Shown: positions 1 through 7,543, counted from the first letter of the stretch. The stretch is 18,315 nucleotides of DNA from JBCBRD01 sp039819885 (GCA_039819885.1 JBCBRD010000048.1:1-18315); one strand, 5' to 3'. Notes: generated by a model not told the origin, from the letters alone. Numbers and translations: made by a program.

Positions 1-227
1 CCATCGAGAACGAGCAGTTCGCAATCAAGTGTCCCAGCGGGTGGAAGGATCGAAGTGATCGCTTGTCGGATGTAACGTTCTTCGTTCAGGGCAGGCATGA
101 CAATCGATACAAACTGATCGTCAGCAACGCTTTGGGTGGAACTAAGCTGCAAGACCGGGGAACTCCAAGCGTGTCGCGAGCAACGACGGATCCAAGTGAT
201 GTCTACTTTGCAGAATGTGGATAGCAT
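1..227 (-). CDS. Glycosyltransferase family 2, ExoA-like, N-terminal fragment cut by window edge
   Basis: Reading leftward from ATG at 227-225, the frame stays open for 75 codons to the window edge, so only the N-terminus is present. After about 35 unremarkable residues comes the start of a GT-A fold: VSIVMPALNEERYIRQAITS, then a strand ending LDCELLVLDG. This is the classic first beta-strand, turn and second strand of family 2 glycosyltransferases. The 'PALNEERYI' form resembles ExoA-type enzymes, which add a glucose to the lipid-linked succinoglycan unit. An in-frame stop lies upstream near 306-308 with no ATG, GTG or TTG between it and 227, which fixes the start. No strong Shine-Dalgarno is visible. 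It is transcribed away from the ExoL-like gene across a 370-bp gap. Family call is firm; the ExoA assignment is inference because the catalytic half is missing. Confidence 0.8.
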   Translation of the reverse strand, partial: MLSTFCKVDITWIRRCSRHAWSSPVLQLSSTQSVADDQFVSIVMPALNEERYIRQAITSILPPAGTLDCELLVLD

Positions 228-597
228 GGGCGAGCTTGGCCCATGATGCTCAATTCGGAATAGAACTTGTAATACCGCAGTGCAATACGACGCGGTTGCT
301 TTGGCTCAAAAGTGGTACGCCCAATGAGGTATGGTGAACGCCCGACCGATGGTCGAACAGATGAAAGTAGTCTGGAACGACCGTTATCGGGACCAACGGA
401 CAGTTTGGTGGAGATGCCGTGAACACCCCCTCAGCCTGAACGGCTGTCCATCTAGCGGTGCCGAAGCTTTACCAGTGACCTCGATTGAGGCGCAGCGCTT
501 TAGGGCATGCCGATGATGTGGTTTACCTGAAACTTATCTGTCGAGTGCCGACAACGAGTGATTTCGATACAAACCAAACCAGCTCGTATCCAGACCA
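228..597. other. Divergent intergenic region, probable promoters
   Basis: This 370-bp gap lies between two divergently transcribed glycosyltransferase genes and should hold promoters for both. I see no convincing gene; short open frames here lack Shine-Dalgarno sequences and family resemblance. Two small dyads are visible: CGACC-GAT-GGTCG at 343-355 and TGTCG-AGTGC-CGACA at 539-553. Both are short enough to be chance. No clear -35/-10 pair could be picked by eye. Confidence 0.5.
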
Positions 598-1896
598 ATG
601 TTACGGCAAGATGACCTGCAGCAGTCCTCTCGGAGCAGACCCATTTCGGTTTCCACTGATACGATATCGCCCCACCGGCAGCTTGAACCCACGTACAAGT
701 CTTCAGCTGTGTTGAAAGGCACCGAAGAGGCTGAAGCGGAGACGCCGATCAAGATCGCCTTTTTCGGGCATGACGCCTGTGAAAGCACGGTCATCAAGCG
801 GGCGCACGCGTTCGAAAAAAACGGAGCAGGCGTCCTCGCCGTAATGTTCCGTCGCGAGCGAAAAGCAGGCCAGCGCCGCGTACCCTGTCCTCTGATCGAC
901 CTCGGCGAAACGGTCGACCGCAACTACGCGAGCCGCCTCCCGAAACTGCTGGGCGCAGCTGCGACGGTGTTCCGCAATAGGCAACAGATAAAGCCCAACG
1001 ACATCTTTTACGCGCGCAATATCGATATGCTTCTTGTCGCGTGGCTAGCCAAGCTTGTGTCGCGATCGAAGGCAGCGCTTGTCTATGAAGTGTTGGATGT
1101 CCAAAGGGTGTTCTTAAAGCAGGGCATGGCAGGTAGGCTATTCCGAAGCGCCGAACGGTTCCTACTCAACCGCTCCAAGTGTCTGGTCGTTAGCTCACCA
1201 CGTTTTCTGACTGAGTACTTCGAACCCGTACAAAACTATTCAGGGCCGGCGTTTCTGCTGGAGAACAAGATCTGCCCCCATCAGTTGCCCAACGGCTTTG
1301 ATTTTACGACGCCAGAACGAAGACCAGGCCCGCCATGGAAAATCGGTTGGTTTGGCACACTCCGGTGCCAGCGCTCTCTCACGATGCTCAGCGAAATCGC
1401 AGACCGGTTGGGACCCAAGGTGGAGATCGAGTTACGTGGTCGCCCATCTCGCGAGGATCTGACCGAAGCTGAGATCGAAGCCCAGTGTGCGACACGTCCG
1501 AACATGACGTACTTCGGCCCCTTCCTGAGCCCACACGACCTGCCTGAGATTTACGGACGTGTGCATTTCAGTTGGGGGTTCGACTACCTTGATGCGGGCT
1601 CAAATTCCGACTGGCTGCTGCCAAACCGCGTATATGAGGGCGGAGCATTCGGCACAGTTTGTTTGTCGAATGCGAAGACGATGACAGGGCAATATATCAC
1701 CACCAAAGAGTTAGGTGAGGCTTTTGATGAGCCGGTCGTTGATCATGTTGTGGCCTTCCTTGAAGGCTTGGATACATCAGCCTACGACGCGATGACCAAA
1801 TGCGTGGCCGACAAAAATCAAACCGCATTCGTGGACCATCAAGACACAGCCGCCTTGTTGCGCAAATTTGAGAAGTTGGCCGATGCCGTCAATTAG
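598..1896 (+). CDS. Glycosyltransferase, ExoL-like (GT4-type, EPS biosynthesis)
   Basis: A 432-residue protein. After an atypical Ser/Thr/Glu-rich N-terminus (about residues 1-50), a Rossmann-type strand begins at IKIAFFGHDACEST (51-64), the usual opening of ExoL-type enzymes. The middle has a YEVLDV motif (163-168). The C-terminal half restarts with KIGWFGTLR (248-256), typical of the second Rossmann domain of GT-B folds. It carries the signature SDWLLPNRVYEGG (337-349) characteristic of the ExoL group. ExoL adds a glucose to the growing succinoglycan unit at the cytoplasmic membrane face; donor and acceptor here are unknown. The ATG at 598 has no good Shine-Dalgarno. GTG at 709 and TTG at 712 are alternatives that would remove most of the odd extension. 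The 3' end overlaps or abuts the GH16 gene, suggesting co-transcription. Family assignment is good, exact sugar specificity is inference. Confidence 0.8.
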   Translation: MLRQDDLQQSSRSRPISVSTDTISPHRQLEPTYKSSAVLKGTEEAEAETPIKIAFFGHDACESTVIKRAHAFEKNGAGVLAVMFRRERKAGQRRVPCPLIDLGETVDRNYASRLPKLLGAAATVFRNRQQIKPNDIFYARNIDMLLVAWLAKLVSRSKAALVYEVLDVQRVFLKQGMAGRLFRSAERFLLNRSKCLVVSSPRFLTEYFEPVQNYSGPAFLLENKICPHQLPNGFDFTTPERRPGPPWKIGWFGTLRCQRSLTMLSEIADRLGPKVEIELRGRPSREDLTEAEIEAQCATRPNMTYFGPFLSPHDLPEIYGRVHFSWGFDYLDAGSNSDWLLPNRVYEGGAFGTVCLSNAKTMTGQYITTKELGEAFDEPVVDHVVAFLEGLDTSAYDAMTKCVADKNQTAFVDHQDTAALLRKFEKLADAVN

Positions 1897-2881
1897 GGTT
1901 CTGATGCAAAACCGCAATCGCTCCGTCGTAAATCCACAATCGTACCGTATCGCTGAAGCAAAGTACGAACGGTTCGTTCCAGACACGAGACTGCCAGCAC
2001 TTCTATTCGTGTTTGTCTTGGCGCTAACGTCACCGGTTACGACAACACCTTCGGTTGCCGATGAAAATGTAGTGACAGGCGCATCATTTTTCGATGGGTT
2101 TGAGCGGCTTGGCCGCCATCGATGGAACATCTCGGATGGTTGGTCGAACGGCGACCACCAATCGTGTCGTTGGCGGAAACGAAACATCGCAATCAAAGAT
2201 GGTATCTTGATCTTCACGCTGGGTTTGGAACCCGATGTGGTGAGCCTCACAAAGCGTCCCGAGGGTGAAGCAGACACGGTCGAAAAAACACAGCACGACC
2301 GCGACTACAGTTGCGCTGAGATCCAGACCAAACAAGAGTTCGGCTACGGCACATACGAGACGCGCATGACATCGGCCCCTGTGCCTGGGACGGTCTCAGC
2401 CATGTTCACTTACATTGGACCAGGCCTGAACCCAGACAAACCGCACGATGAAATTGACTTCGAGGTTCTTGGAAAAGACACCACCAAGGTGCAGTTGAAT
2501 TTCTTCCGCCATGGCAAGGCGGAGAACGACAAATTGGTTCCGTTCGGTTACGACAACGCGACAACCATGTCGCGGATGGCATTCGAGTGGTTCCCCAACG
2601 CGCTGCGGTGGTACCTCGATGGAAAGCTGGTGCACGAAGTCAAACCGACGGCCGAAAAACCGATACCGTCTGAGCCATCACGGATCATGCTCAGTTTGTG
2701 GAGTGGTCAGGGTCGCAATATGGAAGACTGGCTGAGCCGGTTCGATCCATCGACGCTCCCACAGCAGGCAACGTACGACTACGTGGCATTTACGAAAATG
2801 GGCGAGCCATGCCAGTTTCCAGAGTCGGTGGTTTGCCGAACCAATCCCGCACCGAAAAAGCCAGATACCGACAAGAAATAG
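1883..2881 (+). CDS. exoK: Secreted GH16 beta-glycanase, lichenase/ExoK-type
   Basis: A glycoside hydrolase family 16 enzyme expected to cut beta-1,3/1,4-glucan-type linkages, probably trimming the EPS outside the cytoplasm. Residues 189-206 (from ATG 1883) contain DEIDFE followed by LGKDTTKVQLN, very close to the lichenase signature. E190 is the expected nucleophile, D192 the assisting residue and E194 the acid/base, in the short E-x-D-x-E spacing of lichenases and ExoK rather than the bulged laminarinase form. Further family blocks are FGYGTYETRM (153-162) and LRWYLDGKLVHEV (241-253). A hydrophobic segment (about 37-50) followed by a Pro/Thr-rich stretch and SVA-D looks like a signal peptide with a long N-region. 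The start is uncertain: TTG 1868, ATG 1883 (after GAGAAG) and ATG 1904 (after TAGGG) are possible, and 1904 would avoid overlap with the upstream gene. Length is ordinary for the family. Symbol by resemblance only. Confidence 0.88.
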   Translation: MPSIRVLMQNRNRSVVNPQSYRIAEAKYERFVPDTRLPALLFVFVLALTSPVTTTPSVADENVVTGASFFDGFERLGRHRWNISDGWSNGDHQSCRWRKRNIAIKDGILIFTLGLEPDVVSLTKRPEGEADTVEKTQHDRDYSCAEIQTKQEFGYGTYETRMTSAPVPGTVSAMFTYIGPGLNPDKPHDEIDFEVLGKDTTKVQLNFFRHGKAENDKLVPFGYDNATTMSRMAFEWFPNALRWYLDGKLVHEVKPTAEKPIPSEPSRIMLSLWSGQGRNMEDWLSRFDPSTLPQQATYDYVAFTKMGEPCQFPESVVCRTNPAPKKPDTDKK

Positions 2882-2895
2882 TCACCCCAGACAGA

Positions 2896-3000
2896 CCTAA
2901 AGCGCTTTCGCTTTGGACGGGATCAGCAGGCGTGCTTTAAGCTTCTGTTTTGGACCATGATCTCATCGCAAAACCGCGTACACTTTTGCGGAGCATCTTC
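2896..3000. repeat. Hyphomicrobiales-type palindromic intergenic repeat, possible bidirectional terminator
   Basis: The gap between two convergent genes contains two short palindromes joined by GATC-rich sequence. The first is AAAGCG (2899-2904) with CGCTTT (2909-2914), followed by GGACGGGATCA. The second is CGCAAAA (2967-2973) with TTTTGCG (2984-2990), preceded by CATGATCTCAT. From memory this matches a short repeat common in Hyphomicrobiales intergenic DNA (forms such as CATCGCAAAACCG...CACTTTTGCGG). Only one, somewhat degraded, copy is seen in this window. Its position between converging transcripts would suit a transcription-stop or mRNA-stabilising role. Boundaries are approximate. Confidence 0.6.
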
Positions 3001-3003
3001 TCA

Positions 3004-3945
3004 TCAGCGATAGTTCGTTTGCGCGTATTCCTTGTAGTCACGCCCTACCACATTGGCGATCAGTCCTGCGCCACGGCAGGCGGTGTAAAAGCTGGCTACG
3101 GTTCGGCTGGGTCGGCGCCAACCCGATACGACAGCCGATGCCAGGATACGGCCGCTTCCAGCACCGAGACGCGCACAACCTTTTCCGAGGTTCACCATCC
3201 GACCTTTGAGGCTTGCTGGTGAATGTGCCCCAAGGCGCGCCTCTATGGATCCTGTTCGATACCATCGTCGCCACAGCCATAGGGCCGTCATGCGTTGTGG
3301 CGGTACAAGATCATGCACGATGGCGTTCTCGGCCCAAGCAATGCGATGACCCGCATCGAGTATCGCTTTGAAAAACATCGTGTCTTCGCCACCGACATCG
3401 TTCAATGAGCTATCGAAGGTTAGTCCAAGCGCCTTGATGACATTCAGGTCTAGGAGTGCGTTGCAGGTATAGCCTTCCGCCGCGTAGCCACCGACAACCT
3501 GTGTACGCGTCGCGTAGGCAGCCAGCGGCAAACGTTTCCCGGGCGTGCAAGAAAACATCGGATAGGCGGGACCGATCGCAACCGCGGCTTCCGTCTCCGT
3601 CATGCGCTGAGAGAGCGCCTCGATCCAGTCTGGCTCCGGCATTTCATCGTCATCGATGAAAGCCAAAGTCTGAGCGCCAATATTGTGCGCTGTCTCAAGC
3701 ACGGCGTTGCGTGCAAACGAGAGGCCCTTGCGCGGCTCATGCTGGTAGTCGATCTTGAACCGTGAACCAGCAGCGATGTCATCGACAAAGGATTTGGCGC
3801 TGCCTTCAGGGCAGTTGTCGATCACCAGAACAAAGACATCTCTCTCCGCCAGTTTGACCAGACGCTGATGCGAAATGGCATCCAGAACACGCGCAAGCCC
3901 TTCTGGACGTTTGTAAGTGCAAATACCGATCGCTAAGGCGCTCAT
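3004..3945 (-). CDS. exoM: Glycosyltransferase family 2, ExoM-like
   Basis: A 313-residue GT-A glycosyltransferase. It opens with ALAIGICTYKRPEGL (3-17), has the acidic metal/nucleotide site IDDDEMPEPDW (97-107), and carries EGYTCNALL (157-165) and GGEDTMFF (185-192). The last two blocks are shared with ExoM, which adds a beta-1,4 glucose to the succinoglycan repeat unit on its lipid carrier at the cytoplasmic membrane. The region around W223-R229 (LWLWRRWYRTG) matches the amphipathic segment that follows in this family. Length is normal. The gene is convergent with the GH16 gene, with the palindromic repeat between, and divergent from the ExoO-like gene across 404 bp. The ATG at 3945-3943 begins the conserved first strand directly, so the start is secure. 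Family certain, ExoM orthology likely, sugar specificity inferred. Confidence 0.87.
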   Translation of the reverse strand: MSALAIGICTYKRPEGLARVLDAISHQRLVKLAERDVFVLVIDNCPEGSAKSFVDDIAAGSRFKIDYQHEPRKGLSFARNAVLETAHNIGAQTLAFIDDDEMPEPDWIEALSQRMTETEAAVAIGPAYPMFSCTPGKRLPLAAYATRTQVVGGYAAEGYTCNALLDLNVIKALGLTFDSSLNDVGGEDTMFFKAILDAGHRIAWAENAIVHDLVPPQRMTALWLWRRWYRTGSIEARLGAHSPASLKGRMVNLGKGCARLGAGSGRILASAVVSGWRRPSRTVASFYTACRGAGLIANVVGRDYKEYAQTNYR

Positions 3946-4229
3946 TCAGTCCTACCAAATGCGTGTAATCAGGTGCCGACGGTACTGGCAGTCGCTAGAA
4001 ATGCACTTGTCGCACAGCCAAGCAACCAAGCCAAAGCCCGACAGACTTAGAGGCCTGGACAGCGGCAACCCGGTAACCTGCAATTGCTAAGGGGATAGCG
4101 GCAGAAATCGCAAACCACGAGCCTCGCCTGCCTTTAGCGTGAACATGCCGCATTCATGCCTGCAAAACACCGCGTAAAGTCGACCGAGTTCACGACGAGC
4201 CCTGTTAACCAGTCAGACTTGTCCAGGCT

Positions 4230-4245
4230 CTATGGTCAACCATAG
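4230..4245. promoter_or_regulatory. Perfect 7-bp inverted repeat, candidate operator
   Basis: CTATGGT-CA-ACCATAG is a perfect dyad with a 2-bp centre, about 105 bases upstream of the ExoO-like start and in front of TTGACGTCAA (4256-4265), itself a perfect 10-bp palindrome. Such compact dyads are typical binding sites for dimeric regulators. The cognate regulator is not in this window and the site is not one I can assign to a known family. Confidence 0.4.
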
Positions 4246-4288
4246 ACATCGTTAGTTGACGTCAAGACTGATGGGATCTGCGATGGAT

Positions 4289-4310
4289 AAGACCGGACTA
4301 ACCCGGTCTT
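4289..4310 (+). promoter_or_regulatory. Leader hairpin upstream of the ExoO-like gene
   Basis: Perfect 8-bp arms AAGACCGG (4289-4296) and CCGGTCTT (4303-4310) enclose the 6-base loop ACTAAC. The structure lies 39 bases before the ATG at 4350, where it could be a 5' leader stem-loop or an operator. It lacks a U-tract (only TT follows), so it is not a standard intrinsic terminator. Confidence 0.45.
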
Positions 4311-4349
4311 CTGGCGCGGTGCGCAACCTGACGTGGAGTAAAGACGGAA

Positions 4350-5342
4350 ATGAGTGAACTTAGTGCCAGCGAGCAAACCAATGGCGAGCCGGCCGATGTC
4401 TCGTTTCTGATCTGCACCTACAACATCGCGCCCTTTGTCGAAGAAGCCATCCAGTCAGCGTTGGTGCAGCGAGAAGTGACGGTTGAGCTGATCGTCGTGG
4501 ACGACGCATCCAGCGACGCAACACCGGACATTATAGAGAAACTTGCGCATGACGAGCCACGCATCAAGTTCCATCGCCGCATAGAAAACGGTGGGATTTC
4601 AGTCTCTCGCAACCAGGCGATCAGTATGGCGACGGGAACGTGGATGGCGATCTTCGACGGTGATGATGTCATTCCGCCTGAGCGGAGCCGCCGCATGATT
4701 GATATTGCGTTGGCAACCGGCGCGGACATGGTCGCCGACAATTACGAGCGGGTCGAAGAAGACGGAACGTCGACCGGATCAACAATGATCCCGAAGGACA
4801 AAGCCCCCTACACCATTGATGTGGATATCGCGACCTTCATCGAATCCAATATCATTCTAGCTGGCGGTGACTTTACTCTTGGTTACATCAAGCCATTGGT
4901 GCGGTCAGACTTTATACGGGAAAAAAAGATTGAATATCGCGATGATGGCGAATTGCGAAACGAGGATTACTTGTTGTTCCTGAGTTGCCTCTTGGCAGGC
5001 GCGAAATTCACGGTCACTTCGGAAAGCTTTTACAAATGGCGCATGCGGCGGGGGTCGAATTCCTGGCGGCTGAACATGAAGAATTTCGATGCCATGATTT
5101 CCGCCAATGAAGATATGCAACTCGTGAAGCGGTATGCCGACCAGCCCCGGATCGCCAAAGCTGCGCGCACGTACGATCAAGCCATGCTGAACGGACGTGA
5201 ATTATGCCGCGTGATCGAGAGCGCTAAGAGTGGACGTCGCTTCGAGGCGGTAATGTCGACTGCGAAGACTCCGGCCATCTGGCCATTAGCAACGAAGTTC
5301 GGCCTTGAAGCCATCAAGAAGCGGATTGCTTTCGCTAATTGA
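4350..5342 (+). CDS. exoO: Glycosyltransferase family 2, ExoO-like
   Basis: A 330-residue GT-A enzyme. The fold starts at DVSFLICTYNIAPFVEEAI (16-34), with VVDDASSDAT (49-58), the DxD-type site FDGDD (102-106), and the C-terminal block LRNEDYLLF (202-210), where E205/D206 fit the catalytic-base region. The stretch FIESNIILAGGDFTLGYIKP (163-182) is characteristic of ExoO-type enzymes, which add a beta-1,6 glucose of the succinoglycan side chain. A short Ser/Glu-rich N-terminus precedes the domain. It is the only rightward gene between two leftward blocks, has its own structured leader, and is convergent with the cytidylyltransferase gene 74 bp downstream. Membership in GT2 is certain; the ExoO-like call rests on several blocks seen by eye; the linkage is inferred. 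Confidence 0.82.
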   Translation: MSELSASEQTNGEPADVSFLICTYNIAPFVEEAIQSALVQREVTVELIVVDDASSDATPDIIEKLAHDEPRIKFHRRIENGGISVSRNQAISMATGTWMAIFDGDDVIPPERSRRMIDIALATGADMVADNYERVEEDGTSTGSTMIPKDKAPYTIDVDIATFIESNIILAGGDFTLGYIKPLVRSDFIREKKIEYRDDGELRNEDYLLFLSCLLAGAKFTVTSESFYKWRMRRGSNSWRLNMKNFDAMISANEDMQLVKRYADQPRIAKAARTYDQAMLNGRELCRVIESAKSGRRFEAVMSTAKTPAIWPLATKFGLEAIKKRIAFAN

Positions 5343-5343
5343 A

Positions 5344-5360
5344 TGGGTAGCGATTACCCA
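5344..5360. terminator. Weak inverted repeat between convergent genes
   Basis: TGGGTA (5344-5349) and TACCCA (5355-5360) form a 6-bp stem with a 5-base loop immediately after the ExoO-like stop codon and before the converging cytidylyltransferase gene. No U-tract follows on either strand, so it would be at best a weak or Rho-assisted stop. Confidence 0.25.
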
Positions 5361-5416
5361 CGCAAGCCACGTTGAGCAAAAATCCAATATGTTCTTACGT
5401 TCCGGCGCGCTAAAGC

Positions 5417-6196
5417 TCACCCCTTACGTGGTAGCCACGGCGCTTCGCCACGGTCCCAAAGATCTTCGAGGTAGTTCTTATCGCGCAGCGTATCCATCGG
5501 CTGCCAGAACCCGGCATGCCGATAGGCGTTGAGCTTTCCTGACGAACAAAGCCGTTCAAGGGGATCGCGTTCCCAGATCGTATCTGGTCCATCAATCAGA
5601 CTAAAAACATCAGGTTCACAGACGAAAAACCCGCCATTAATGACACTACCGTCAATCGCAGCCTTCTCGCGGAACGATCGAACCTTACCAGTTTCAGTAT
5701 CGAGGCTGAGACCCCCGAAACGGCCAGGTTGTGCAACGGCTGTGAGTGTGGCGGACGCACCGGACGCTTCGTGGCTTTCGAGGAGTGCATCAAGATCGAT
5801 GTTTGAGACACCATCACCATAGGTCAGGCAGAACCGTTCATTACCAATGAAATTCTGGATCGCTTTGATCCGTCCGCCGGTCATCGTGTTTAAACCGGTA
5901 TCAACAACTGTCACAGACCAATCCTCGGCCTCCGTATGGTGGAAGTCGACCTCTCCGGAACACAGGTTGATTGTAAAGTCACTTAGGCTGGCGCGGTAAT
6001 TCAAAAAGTAATTGCGAATAAACTCGGATTTATACCCGCAGCAAACGATGAAGTCCTTATGGCCGAATGAGGCGTAGTACCTCATGATATGCCAAAGGAT
6101 TGGTCGTCCCCCAATTTCCACCATCGGTTTGGGGCGAATATTGGTTTCTTCGCTGATACGCGTGCCATATCCACCAGCAAGCAGAACGACTTTCAT
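5417..6196 (-). CDS. rfbF: Glucose-1-phosphate cytidylyltransferase
   Basis: Catalyses CTP + alpha-D-glucose 1-phosphate to CDP-glucose + PPi in the cytoplasm, the entry step to CDP-linked (3,6-dideoxy and related) sugars. The 259-residue protein, normal length for the family, begins directly with the nucleotidyltransferase signature: LAGGYGTRISEETNIRPKPM (6-25). Here G8-G9-x-G-T-R binds the nucleotide phosphates and K23 lies in the RPKPM block. YGDGVSNIDL (126-135) holds the metal-binding D128, and the GFWQPMDTLRDKNYLE block near the C-terminus is typical of RfbF. GAGG about 10 bases before the ATG at 6196 supports the start. It is the last gene of the leftward glycosyltransferase block, 162 bp after the preceding GT2. 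Oddly, no CDP-glucose 4,6-dehydratase (RfbG) or later enzyme is nearby. Confidence 0.93.
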   Translation of the reverse strand: MKVVLLAGGYGTRISEETNIRPKPMVEIGGRPILWHIMRYYASFGHKDFIVCCGYKSEFIRNYFLNYRASLSDFTINLCSGEVDFHHTEAEDWSVTVVDTGLNTMTGGRIKAIQNFIGNERFCLTYGDGVSNIDLDALLESHEASGASATLTAVAQPGRFGGLSLDTETGKVRSFREKAAIDGSVINGGFFVCEPDVFSLIDGPDTIWERDPLERLCSSGKLNAYRHAGFWQPMDTLRDKNYLEDLWDRGEAPWLPRKG

Positions 6197-6358
6197 GCGA
6201 TTTGATCCTCAAGAAGTCAGCGTTTCCGAAAGTGCTCTTGAGAACGGGTGCAAACGCCTTGTTAAAAACAGGCATAGAATGCGTTCAAAAAAAGCACGTG
6301 AAACAACCAAAGTGTCGGGTCAACGGTCTCTTTGCATGAAGGTGACCAGACCCAGATC

Positions 6359-7543
6359 CTAAGACGAGCTCGAATTCAATGCCGGTTTTTGCACCGTCTT
6401 GAAAGGGTTAAGTCTTGGCAGGGCTAACGAAAGAGCAAGCGCACCAAACGATTTGGCCAACACAGCATGGCCGGTTGTCACTGTCTCGCGCAGTCTCCAT
6501 ACCAACCCGCGAGAAAGTGTGCGGGATATGGCAGGACCGCTCGGCGCAACATCCTTAAGGCTCAACAGAGCCGATGAGATCGCCGGGTCACTAGCAACTT
6601 CTGTGCAGCCGTGTTTGCCGCCAAAGCAACCCCGAATGATTGAGCGTTCCTCGGATGTTAGTTTGGAACTCGACAATGCAGCAGCAGCCTTAAGGTCATC
6701 GACTGCTAGCGCCCATAACTTGCGTCGCCCCATAATAGCGGCGCGCTGCAAGAGCGCCCTCCGCCGCTTGTCAGTCGTATCCATAGACATGCCGCGTGGA
6801 AGGAAGTCCTCAAGTGGCATCTGCTCATACAGTGGTTCGAAGATGCGTTGATCAAACTCAACCCACTTGTTAACGCGCTGCTCAATGCCGAAAGTCGCGC
6901 CACTCTGCCCGCGCGCCCCGTCATGCTGGCGTTGATGAAATACAATATTGTCAGTATGGACACAGGTAGTGATACGAGCGATGCGGACCAACATCTCATA
7001 GTCCTGGGAGCGAACGAACTCGACATCAAACGGTCCGGTTGCATCATAAACAGCTCGCTTCACCAGCATGCCTGGTTGATGCACAAAACAGTCTTCAAGA
7101 ACCGAGATGAGAAAAGTATCGGGCGTGCTCTCCACCCAGCAATGGGTAGGGAAGAATGTTTGCGTGCCGGTGTCAGCATCTTCGGTAAAACGATCAAAGC
7201 GTCCGTAAGCCATCCCGGCATCGGGGTTCTGTTCAAGCAGCCGCGCGAGGTCTTCTAGAGCGGTGGGCTCTGCAATGTCGTCATCATCCATAATCCAGAT
7301 CAGTGGATGAGAAACATGCTGCATGGCGAGATTGAGCGACGCCGATTTGCCTGAGTTTTGCTTGTGAATGTAGCGAACAGCATCACCGAAACTTTCGACA
7401 ACGCGCGCCGTATCGTCTGTGGATCCATCATCGACGATAAGGACTTCAGCCGGTGCCAAGCTCTGCCCGAGAACGGCTTCGATGCACGGGCGCAGATACT
7501 GCGCGCGATTGAATGTTGGAATGATAACCGATACGGGCTGCAT
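6359..7543 (-). CDS. Glycosyltransferase family 2 (EPS)
   Basis: A 394-residue GT2 enzyme. PVSVIIPTFNRAQYLRPCIE (3-22) opens the GT-A fold, VDDGSTDDT (37-45) follows, and the metal site is WIMDDDD (83-89). The acceptor-side block has RSQDYEMLVR (about 179-188). The catalytic domain ends near residue 240; the remaining 150 residues are Ala/Leu/Ser-rich with a weakly hydrophobic stretch near the C-terminus (around LAKSFGALALSLALPRL), possibly a membrane-association segment. Its ATG (7543-7541) shares one base with the TAA stop of the upstream GT4 gene (TAATG), a translational-coupling arrangement. No specific rhizobial exo homologue is recognised, so donor and acceptor are unknown. It presumably adds one residue of the repeat unit. 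Confidence 0.85.
   Translation of the reverse strand: MQPVSVIIPTFNRAQYLRPCIEAVLGQSLAPAEVLIVDDGSTDDTARVVESFGDAVRYIHKQNSGKSASLNLAMQHVSHPLIWIMDDDDIAEPTALEDLARLLEQNPDAGMAYGRFDRFTEDADTGTQTFFPTHCWVESTPDTFLISVLEDCFVHQPGMLVKRAVYDATGPFDVEFVRSQDYEMLVRIARITTCVHTDNIVFHQRQHDGARGQSGATFGIEQRVNKWVEFDQRIFEPLYEQMPLEDFLPRGMSMDTTDKRRRALLQRAAIMGRRKLWALAVDDLKAAAALSSSKLTSEERSIIRGCFGGKHGCTEVASDPAISSALLSLKDVAPSGPAISRTLSRGLVWRLRETVTTGHAVLAKSFGALALSLALPRLNPFKTVQKPALNSSSS

Larger units (their letters stand above)
3946..4349. other. Divergent intergenic region with several inverted repeats
   Basis: This 404-bp gap separates the divergent ExoM-like and ExoO-like genes. I see no gene. The half nearer the ExoO-like gene holds three perfect inverted repeats (4230-4245, 4256-4265, 4289-4310), listed separately where notable. 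TTGACG at 4256 could serve as a -35 box but no convincing -10 follows at standard spacing. GGAG at about 4335, 12 bases before the ATG at 4350, is a weak ribosome binding site. Confidence 0.5.

Noticed and set aside
331..715. Two short rightward frames in the left intergenic region
   Set aside because: No Shine-Dalgarno, no recognisable family, and one overlaps the start of the ExoL-like gene.
2950..3222. Rightward frame starting in the palindromic repeat
   Set aside because: It runs through the repeat and antisense into the ExoM-like gene; no homology seen.
6399..6851. Rightward open frame (150 codons) opposite the GT2 gene
   Set aside because: Antisense to a well-supported glycosyltransferase; composition is that of a shadow frame.
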